From: Candidatus Hydrogenedentota bacterium
GTDB lineage: Bacteria > Hydrogenedentota > Hydrogenedentia > Hydrogenedentales > CAITNO01
Assembly (NCBI GenBank): GCA_011046175.1
Contig: DSBB01000079.1
Location: 1-5,168, forward strand
Length of the DNA: 5,168 bases
Reading direction: 5' to 3'
In this document: positions 1 to 5,168 of the stretch, one piece after another
Layout of the letters: each line of letters starts with the position of its first letter
Position numbering within the stretch: position 1 is the first letter of the stretch
Made by a program: the position numbers and the translations under genes
Notes under the pieces: model-generated
Told to the model about the DNA's origin: nothing
The model's database searches: none
What the model saw: only the letters and a program-made list of their open reading frames with translations

Positions 1-1347
1 ATCTACTACGGAAAATACACCGCTCTGGCGCTCGCGCTAGTGACCCTTGTCCTGTACGTCTCTCTCACGCTTTTCGGGCTTCGCGCCGGCGAAGTTACGG
101 CCAAAGGTCTTTGCGGCGCGGCGGCCTGCTATCTTTTATGGTTGATACTCTGGTGCGGCATCGGCGCGCTGTCCTTCTGGGTGGGGTATCGCTGCCGAGG
201 CGTATATATTCTTTACAGCAGCGATGAACTTACTGTGGGGATATTGTTAATCTGTGCGTCGGCTACCATACTCGTCTTCAACCGCATTGCGGACCAGGCC
301 GGCATCTACAACACATTACTTGGGTTTTTGGCGCCCTGGGTACTGGTTATGATAATAACGTTAGTCCTTATGCCGGGGGCCAGTTATGTCGTCACATGGG
401 CCTTGCTGTTGGGGTTGCTGCCTGTCGGGAGGGGATTATTTGCCCGTCGCACCTCTTACGCTATCAGTTTGGCCGACGCATTGTTTCTCGGTGTCGCGGC
501 ATTGCCCGTAATACTATTTGTTGTCGGGATATTAACGGGGTTCTATGCGGCGCTGATGTTCGTCTTAATATCACTGTATGCGGTTCTACTGCTTTTCGCC
601 GCGTCCGTATTGATGCCTCATATCAGACTGCTCACCGGCACAATCCGCAAAGCCGCGGCTTTCGCGCTTTTTCTGCCGGGCGTCATTTCTTTGCTTCTCG
701 GGGTGTTTTGGCCTGGATTTTCAGCGGGGCAGCCAAAATTTAACTCTATCACCTATGGTTTGAATGCGGATACAAATGAAGCCCTGTATATGAGTTGCGA
801 TGAAGAAGTTGACACTTGGACACAACAATTCCTCGGGGCGAACCCGAAACGACTTCCCATTACTGATTTTATACCCATCGCCACGCGTGCGTATTTGCAG
901 GCGCCCGCGCCGGCGCTGCCCTTGGAAGCGCCGACGCTTGAGGTTCAGTCGGACACGACGCATGGAGATCGCCGGACGCTGACACTGACGATAGACTCTC
1001 CGCGCGGCGCGGAGGTGATCGAAGTGTACGCCTTGCCTGGAACAGAAGTGCTGGAGGCCACAGTAAACGGCGTCAAGATGGAAACAAGCAATACATTGTG
1101 GCGGCTTTCTTATTCAATTTATCGGGGAAACGGCATACAATTGGAACTTGTACTGCCCGCAAACAGCGCAGCGCGTTTCCGTGTCGCCGACCATCATTAT
1201 TATCTTGAAAATATAATGATCTTTGAGCCCCGGCCTTATGATTGCATACCCAAACCCAACACCGTGGATTTTAACCTCGACCCCTTGAAGAGCGAAGAGT
1301 CCATTGTTGTCAAAACCTTTGACCTGGCACAGGAAACGACATTATGA
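1..1347 (+). CDS. C-terminal part of a polytopic membrane protein, probably an M28-family (ERMP1-like) metallopeptidase; 5' end off the window
   Basis: The reading frame is open from base 1 to the TGA at 1345-1347 (448 codons), so the true start lies upstream; the GTG at 40 is an internal valine. The first ~225 codons hold about seven to nine hydrophobic segments, with few charged residues between them. A soluble, beta-rich region of ~210 residues follows, beginning near the motif NADTNEALYMS (codons ~255-265) and running through DTWTQQFLG to a PRP-containing C-terminal tail. In large membrane-bound M28 aminopeptidases an N-terminal zinc domain is followed by a multi-helix membrane region and a C-terminal domain with a similar 'nADtgeAlw.S...d.WT.qfL' signature, and I base the call on that resemblance. 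No catalytic residues are visible here, so peptidase activity is inference. The protein should sit in the cytoplasmic membrane with the soluble tail probably outside. It overlaps the next gene by 4 bases. Confidence 0.66.
   Translation: MYYGKYTALALALVTLVLYVSLTLFGLRAGEVTAKGLCGAAACYLLWLILWCGIGALSFWVGYRCRGVYILYSSDELTVGILLICASATILVFNRIADQAGIYNTLLGFLAPWVLVMIITLVLMPGASYVVTWALLLGLLPVGRGLFARRTSYAISLADALFLGVAALPVILFVVGILTGFYAALMFVLISLYAVLLLFAASVLMPHIRLLTGTIRKAAAFALFLPGVISLLLGVFWPGFSAGQPKFNSITYGLNADTNEALYMSCDEEVDTWTQQFLGANPKRLPITDFIPIATRAYLQAPAPALPLEAPTLEVQSDTTHGDRRTLTLTIDSPRGAEVIEVYALPGTEVLEATVNGVKMETSNTLWRLSYSIYRGNGIQLELVLPANSAARFRVADHHYYLENIMIFEPRPYDCIPKPNTVDFNLDPLKSEESIVVKTFDLAQETTL
1331..1334 (+). 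promoter_or_regulatory. Ribosome binding site of the TolB-like gene
   Basis: AGGA (within CAGGAAA) lies 9 bases before the ATG at 1344, inside the end of the upstream coding region. With the ATGA stop/start overlap it suits coupled translation or re-initiation. Confidence 0.5.
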
Positions 1348-2438
1348 CCTTTTTTCTTATTGTCGGCCTGACAAGCATCCTGCCGGGCCAGACGGGGACC
1401 ATAGCGTACATAACCGGCGAGACACAGGAAACTTGGTGTTTGTCTGTTTTGGATGTCTCAACGGGAGCCGTCACAGCAATAGGACAGGGCGCCCGCGACT
1501 CGTTCCCGCGGTGGTCTCCGGACGGCACACGCATTGCCTATCAAAGCAAACACCCGGACGGCATGGGTATACGCGTTGCTAATCCGCAAGCCGGGACGGA
1601 TGAGCCGCTGCGCCATTCATACAAGTGGAATTTCCAACCCGGCTGGTCGCCGGACGGCCGCAAACTGGCCTATAGTTCCGATGGCGACGCCGCGCCTTTG
1701 TCATCAATACTCGTATACGACCTCGATACCGGCGTCGAAACCATTTGGGGCGGAGAACGCCGTGGTCTCATGCAACCGGTCTGGTTGCCCACCACCGACC
1801 TGATGAAAGCGCTCGATCCAGACGATCAGATGGCCGCTGAAGCGCTTGGTCTATTTGCGCTGAAGGCGGAGGCGGAAGAACACGGCGTATTGATGGCGAT
1901 TGGCGTCACCGGGAACCCGCCGGATATAGCCACAGAGATTTTTATTGTTACGCCGACGCTTGCCGTCCCATTGCTGCCGCTCCTTATGCCTGACAGCCAT
2001 CGTTATGTGAAATGGCAGGTTTCACCCGACAACAAGGGACGCCAAATCGCCTTTGAATCCAATGACGGCGGCGACCGTGAATTGTTTGTGTTGGGACGCA
2101 AAGGTATAACAAACGTAAGCAACCATCCCGCGGCCGATTGGAACCCAAAGTGGTCTTCCGACAATGAATGGATGGCCTTCGAATCCTTCCGCGACGGCCG
2201 GCGCGGCGTATACCGCGTATTGGCAAGCACCGCGAACGTTTTTTCTGTGGCCACGGGCAAGAATTTCGACTGCTGGAGCCCCGATTGGTCGCCTGACGGC
2301 GATTATATTGTTTACGTGTCTGGTCAAACCGGCACGCCACAGCTGTTCATGGCGCGGGCTGACGGCAGTGGTTCAAAACAACTTTCCAACGGTCCTCATC
2401 CCGCGCTGTCGCCGGTTTGGCAACCCAAACGAAAATAA
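1344..2438 (+). CDS. TolB-like (PD40/WD40-like) beta-propeller protein
   Basis: The 364-residue protein has repeated W-x-P-D-G hairpins typical of PD40 (TolB-type) propeller blades. They are RWSPDG at 56-61, GWSPDG at 100-105, a degenerate VWLPTTD at 146-152, QVSPDN at 225-230, KWSSDN at 269-274, DWSPDG at 314-319 and a closing VWQP near 358. Each good copy is followed by a strand such as RIAY, KLAY, QIAF, WMAF or YIVY. Spacing is 43-46 residues except for 79 between the third and fourth copies, which implies an insertion of about 35 residues. The N-terminus (MTFFLIVGLTSI) is hydrophobic but short and lacks a positive charge, so export is likely from context but not certain. ATG 1344 is the first possible start after an in-frame TGA at 1320. 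Such propellers usually bind proteins or ligands; no enzymatic residues are evident. It is not TolB itself: the N-terminal TolB domain and the Tol-Pal neighbours are absent. Confidence 0.85.
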   Translation: MTFFLIVGLTSILPGQTGTIAYITGETQETWCLSVLDVSTGAVTAIGQGARDSFPRWSPDGTRIAYQSKHPDGMGIRVANPQAGTDEPLRHSYKWNFQPGWSPDGRKLAYSSDGDAAPLSSILVYDLDTGVETIWGGERRGLMQPVWLPTTDLMKALDPDDQMAAEALGLFALKAEAEEHGVLMAIGVTGNPPDIATEIFIVTPTLAVPLLPLLMPDSHRYVKWQVSPDNKGRQIAFESNDGGDRELFVLGRKGITNVSNHPAADWNPKWSSDNEWMAFESFRDGRRGVYRVLASTANVFSVATGKNFDCWSPDWSPDGDYIVYVSGQTGTPQLFMARADGSGSKQLSNGPHPALSPVWQPKRK

Positions 2439-2439
2439 C

Positions 2440-2444
2440 AGGAA
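2440..2444 (+). promoter_or_regulatory. Ribosome binding site that decides the phosphoesterase start
   Basis: AGGAA ends 9 bases before ATG 2454 but only 3 bases before the alternative TTG at 2448. The spacing favours the ATG. The site lies in the 15-base gap after the TolB-like stop codon. Confidence 0.55.
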
Positions 2445-2453
2445 TATTTGACA

Positions 2454-3497
2454 ATGCGATTTGCCGGAATTTTTTCCATTGCCTTGGCAACAGTCTGTCT
2501 CATGTGCGCGTTTGCCACCGCGCGTGAAGCGGACGGAACCTTGGGATTGATACAAACTCCTAACAACGGCGTTCCCGCACTCATTACCCCGGGCGGCCGG
2601 TTCGAGGCAAGGCTGTCGGAAAAAGCGACCCTTACGCTGACAAAAGACGGGAATCTGTGGCCGCTGGTCACTGAGTGGACGCACCTGCCGGGCGGCTTCG
2701 CGCAGGCCCGCTGCAACACACAAGGCAATCTGCCGCCCGGAACCTATGCGCTGCACGCAGTCACCGGCGACGCGCAAGACTGCAACGTGCGCGCTGTGTT
2801 TGTTCTGACGGCGATTCCCGACAGTTATCTCATTGCCCATATAACAGACACGCACATCGGGTCCACGCGCCATCCCCGCGAAGCCGCCTCCATTATGAAC
2901 GATATTATCGCGGCAGCGAACAAGTCGGAAGCGGCGTTTGCGCTGATTACGGGCGATCTGACCGAAAACGGCTCGCCGGAACAGTTCCGGCGTTTTCTGG
3001 AAGTACTGGATACATGCATACTGCCGACCTTTGTCGTTCCGGGCAACCATGACAGAACGTCCCGCAATTACGAACAATTTTTCGGGCCGAGGACCTATGT
3101 GTTTCAGTTTGGCGTGGACGGCTACTTGGGTTATGACACCAAAGATTTTCTCATTGCCGACGAACTTGGCCCGCAGGACGGATTACTGCATTATTACCGG
3201 CGGCAAATACGGGCATCGCGATGGAGCGTGGGATTTACCCACCGCTATGATCTGATGATGGGGATGCGCGCGCAACTGATCCTTTTTGTGGATGACCCCC
3301 TTGATTACCTGCTTTACGGACATTACCATCGTGAAGCGGACGAACAGGACGGCATCCCTTGGGGCCGCACACGAATCATCATGACGCCCGCCGCCATTAA
3401 TGGCCAAATGCGCTTTATCCAAGTGGACGCACAGGGGCTGCACATGCAGGAAACCGTCCACGCCGCCTCAACGCTTCACGAGCAAGAAGACAATTAA
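2454..3497 (+). CDS. Secreted calcineurin-like metallophosphoesterase
   Basis: This 347-residue protein starts with a classic type I signal peptide: MRF, a hydrophobic core, and AFATA before Arg24 as the likely cleavage site. Residues ~25-125 form a beta-rich N-terminal region I cannot assign; it may be an Ig-like domain of the kind found before secreted phosphoesterases. The catalytic domain carries every expected motif: DTH (Asp132, His134), GDLTENG (Asp168), GNHD (Asn198, His199), FTHRY (His263) and GHYH (His290, His292). These form the two-metal site of the calcineurin/purple acid phosphatase superfamily, which hydrolyses phosphomono- or diesters. The substrate cannot be read from the sequence. 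The first in-frame start is TTG 2448, but the Shine-Dalgarno spacing and the MRF signal peptide favour ATG 2454. It is the last gene of the + strand unit and lies in the same frame as the propeller gene, separated by its TAA. Its own TAA interlocks with the stop of the convergent gene. Confidence 0.9.
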   Translation: MRFAGIFSIALATVCLMCAFATAREADGTLGLIQTPNNGVPALITPGGRFEARLSEKATLTLTKDGNLWPLVTEWTHLPGGFAQARCNTQGNLPPGTYALHAVTGDAQDCNVRAVFVLTAIPDSYLIAHITDTHIGSTRHPREAASIMNDIIAAANKSEAAFALITGDLTENGSPEQFRRFLEVLDTCILPTFVVPGNHDRTSRNYEQFFGPRTYVFQFGVDGYLGYDTKDFLIADELGPQDGLLHYYRRQIRASRWSVGFTHRYDLMMGMRAQLILFVDDPLDYLLYGHYHREADEQDGIPWGRTRIIMTPAAINGQMRFIQVDAQGLHMQETVHAASTLHEQEDN

Positions 3498-4744
3498 CGG
3501 TACATGTTGGCGATGTCACGTTCGATATAAGCGTAGTTGCGTCGGTAAGCGGCATGGAACGCCTCTTCGTAACCCATCCCATTGCCGAGGGCGCGCATCA
3601 CCGCCATCATCTTGATGCGCCCGTAACGGTTCCAAAGGAAATCCACCGTGGCATGTGATTGCAGGTATGCCAAGCGCAACGCATCAGGAGGCAGCTGGTT
3701 TATCTGATTGTCTTCCAACGCGGCAAGGGAAAAGGCGTCGCCCCGGGCGAAATGCTCGCGCAACCGCCGCATATCCTGTTCGCCAAGCGGTCTGGACAAT
3801 GTTTCCGCCAGCCCTTCGTTCAGCCACCAAGGGACGTTGCCGCCGGTAAGATAACGCACCACCACATGCACATATTCATGAACCAGCCGGCGCTCCAGTT
3901 CATCATCTGTCAGCCAGTTCCCATCGGCATCGGTCAGGGGCGCGCGAATTTTGCCGTCATAAACAGCGCCGACATGACCGTCCACCCGCGTGGCTTCGCT
4001 GAATTGCTCGGACGTATAGAGGATGACATGAATGGGCGGCGGCGGATAAACGCCGCCAAACCTGCGGCCAATGTCCACATAAGCGCGGTCAAGTACGGAA
4101 AACACCCCGGCCCGCATTGAGCCGGGTATTCCCTGCGGATAGCTTATCCGAAAATGCCGCGATTTCCATTTGTTGAAATCGTATTCAACCGACTCCTCGC
4201 GAAACGCCTTCTCGTAGCGCTCGTGCAGGCCGGGACGCTGCGGCGCCACCTCGAGCACGTAATCCCATTGCACGCGCGCCGAAGAGAGATCATTGTCCAT
4301 GTAATAGGCCTGCCCCAACAACTCGTGCGCGTCGAGGTCGCCGGGCTTCAACGTAATCGCCTCTTCCAGACGCCTTATGGCGGCATTAAGATTGTCGGCG
4401 CGCAAATGGTATGCGCCAATTTGAATCAAAGGGGAAACATTTTCCGGGTCAACCTTGATTGCGTCTTCAAGATAGCGTACCGCCCTGTTAAGTTCGCCGT
4501 TAGCCGCCAGCGCGTTTGCTTCGCTCTGATACGCGTTGCATAAATTGCGCCGCACCACCGCGCTTTCCGGCGCGAGTTTATAGGCTGCTTCAAAATAGCG
4601 AATGGCTTCGATAAACTTGCCCGCCTGATAGGCTGTCACCCCGTCATTATTCAGGGTCGCGGGATGTTGCGTGATGGAAGCGGTCGCAACCGACGCTACA
4701 CATAACACGCACCACCCTATACAAAAAAAACTGCCGCGCTTCAT
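3494..4744 (-). CDS. Secreted TPR protein with a C-terminal peptidase MA-like (gluzincin) domain
   Basis: This protein of 416 residues begins with a signal peptide (MKRGSFF, a hydrophobic core, then ATA before Ser23); no lipobox is seen. About four TPR units follow at residues ~30-63, 64-101 (with a short insert), 102-135 and 136-169, with typical A-x-x-x-F/L-E-x-A-I...P signatures. A linker leads to a C-terminal domain from about residue 195, starting at SRHFRISYP. It contains HEYVH at 289-293 (bases 3866-3880) and WWLNEGLAE, whose Glu310 lies 17 residues after the second His. This is the HExxH...E arrangement of gluzincin zinc proteases (peptidase MA-like, related to DUF1570), and all three ligands and the catalytic Glu290 are present. 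The role is probably periplasmic proteolysis or protein interaction; the substrate is unknown. A second ATG three bases upstream (4745-4747) overlaps the RidA stop as ATGA. I prefer 4744 because AAGGA lies 5 bases from it and only 2 from the other. Confidence 0.85.
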   Translation of the reverse strand: MKRGSFFCIGWCVLCVASVATASITQHPATLNNDGVTAYQAGKFIEAIRYFEAAYKLAPESAVVRRNLCNAYQSEANALAANGELNRAVRYLEDAIKVDPENVSPLIQIGAYHLRADNLNAAIRRLEEAITLKPGDLDAHELLGQAYYMDNDLSSARVQWDYVLEVAPQRPGLHERYEKAFREESVEYDFNKWKSRHFRISYPQGIPGSMRAGVFSVLDRAYVDIGRRFGGVYPPPPIHVILYTSEQFSEATRVDGHVGAVYDGKIRAPLTDADGNWLTDDELERRLVHEYVHVVVRYLTGGNVPWWLNEGLAETLSRPLGEQDMRRLREHFARGDAFSLAALEDNQINQLPPDALRLAYLQSHATVDFLWNRYGRIKMMAVMRALGNGMGYEEAFHAAYRRNYAYIERDIANMYR

Positions 4745-5136
4745 CATTTTCCTTCGGGAATCACCGCAATTGCCTCAATCTCAACTTGAATGTCCAACGG
4801 CAATCTGCCTGCCTGTATACAGGTTCGCGCCGGTTGGTTTGATCCAAAATACGCTTTGTAAACGTCATTGAATTTGGCGAAGTTGACCATGTCACTCAAA
4901 AACGCCGTCGTCTTCACGACGTCCTCCAGCCCTGCGCCGGCATCAGCCAAAACAGCCTTGAGGTTTTCAAGGGTGGTGCGGGTTTCCTCTTCAATTGTTC
5001 CCCGTATCGGCCCGCTTCCGTCACGAGCGAAAGGCCCCTGACCCGACACGAACAGAAACCCGTTTGTTTTCACGGCATGTGAATAAGGACCGGCTGCCGG
5101 CGGCCCTGAATGGGAAAAAATACATTCCTTGGTCAT
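4744..5136 (-). CDS. RidA/YjgF/YER057c/UK114 family protein, probable enamine/imine deaminase
   Basis: The 130-residue length matches the family (about 125-130). Family landmarks are GPYSHAV (Tyr18), FVSGQGP (Gly32), the VKTTAFLSDM segment at 74-83, PARTCIQAGRLP with Arg104 and Cys106, and VEIEAIAV with Glu119 near the C-terminus. By alignment from memory with E. coli RidA, Arg104 and Glu119 match its Arg105 and Glu120. In RidA the arginine binds the carboxylate of the 2-aminoacrylate-type imine, and the glutamate is placed to assist water attack. An intact site supports hydrolysis of reactive enamine/imine intermediates from PLP enzymes, in the cytosol as a trimer. Family members outside the RidA subgroup can have other substrates, so the exact reaction is inferred and I give no gene symbol. 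There is no signal peptide. It is the first gene of the - strand pair, and its TGA overlaps the start region of the TPR-protease gene. Confidence 0.93.
   Translation of the reverse strand: MTKECIFSHSGPPAAGPYSHAVKTNGFLFVSGQGPFARDGSGPIRGTIEEETRTTLENLKAVLADAGAGLEDVVKTTAFLSDMVNFAKFNDVYKAYFGSNQPARTCIQAGRLPLDIQVEIEAIAVIPEGK
4750..4754 (-). promoter_or_regulatory. Ribosome binding site of the TPR-protease gene
   Basis: AAGGA on the - strand lies within the last codons of the RidA-like gene. It is 5 bases from the ATG at 4744-4742 and 2 bases from the ATG at 4747-4745, so it favours the second start. Confidence 0.5.
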
Positions 5137-5144
5137 CGCGTCAT

Positions 5145-5149
5145 CTCCT
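5145..5149 (-). promoter_or_regulatory. Ribosome binding site of the RidA-like gene
   Basis: A strong AGGAG on the - strand is 8 bases from the ATG at 5136. Another ATG at 5144-5142 is out of frame and too close to the site, so it does not compete. Confidence 0.65.
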
Positions 5150-5168
5150 GTTTACCTCAATAATACCA

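Noticed and set aside
396..743. Second open frame of 115 codons within the membrane protein gene.
   Set aside because: The main frame encodes continuous hydrophobic helices and stays open from base 1 to 1347; the alternative has no recognisable features.
1344..2438. Assignment of the propeller gene as tolB of the Tol-Pal system.
   Set aside because: The N-terminal TolB domain is missing and no tolQ, tolR, tolA or pal genes are adjacent; only the propeller repeats match.
2373..3077. Open frame of 234 codons on the - strand opposite the phosphoesterase gene.
   Set aside because: Its translation is rich in Arg, Gly and Cys with no recognisable motif. The + strand gene has intact catalytic motifs and a signal peptide, so this is a shadow frame.
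3593..3620. Perfect 8-bp inverted repeat (GCGCATCA / TGATGCGC) with a 12-base loop, about 95 bases past the + strand stop, considered as a terminator.
   Set aside because: No T-run follows on either strand, it lies inside the coding region of the TPR-protease gene, and a stem of this size is expected by chance in 5 kb.
3659..4120. Open frame of 153 codons on the + strand opposite the TPR-protease gene.
   Set aside because: It lies antisense to the peptidase domain, including HEYVH, and has no family resemblance or good ribosome site.
5160..5168. TGGTATTAT on the - strand, resembling an extended -10 promoter element upstream of the RidA-like gene.
   Set aside because: The position is plausible, but the -35 region is off the window, the sigma factor preference of this organism is unknown, and a 9-base match in AT-rich sequence is weak evidence.

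Overview
This is a dense bacterial chromosome window of moderate to high GC (judged by eye). It holds five genes, one of them cut at the left edge, and almost no non-coding DNA. I see no rRNA, tRNA, CRISPR array, insertion sequence or phage gene. The host is probably a Gram-negative-type environmental bacterium. Three proteins look exported, one is a polytopic membrane protein, and there are TolB-like (PD40) repeats and a TPR-plus-HExxH protein. This gene style is common in uncultured lineages such as Hydrogenedentes, Planctomycetes/Lentisphaerae or Sumerlaeota, but nothing here fixes the taxon.

Left block, + strand (1-3497). The first gene is the C-terminal part of a polytopic membrane protein. 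It resembles the membrane and C-terminal regions of large M28-type (ERMP1-like) metallopeptidases, whose catalytic domain would lie off the window. It overlaps by ATGA a TolB-like beta-propeller gene. Fifteen bases after that gene's stop, and in the same reading frame, comes a secreted calcineurin-like metallophosphoesterase with all of its metal-binding motifs. The three genes look like one co-transcribed, translationally coupled unit acting at or outside the cytoplasmic membrane.

Right block, - strand (5136 down to 3494). A RidA/YjgF-family gene with a clear Shine-Dalgarno site is followed, through an ATGATGA junction, by a secreted TPR protein with a C-terminal peptidase MA-like (gluzincin) domain carrying HEYVH and a downstream Glu. 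These two also look like an operon.

The blocks converge, and their TAA stop codons interlock on the palindrome TTAA at 3494-3497. No spacer is left for a terminator. All five genes are recognisable families and I found no clear new system. The points most worth checking are the roughly 35-residue insertion in the propeller, the coupling of a cytosolic RidA to an exported protease-like protein, and the interlocked stops.
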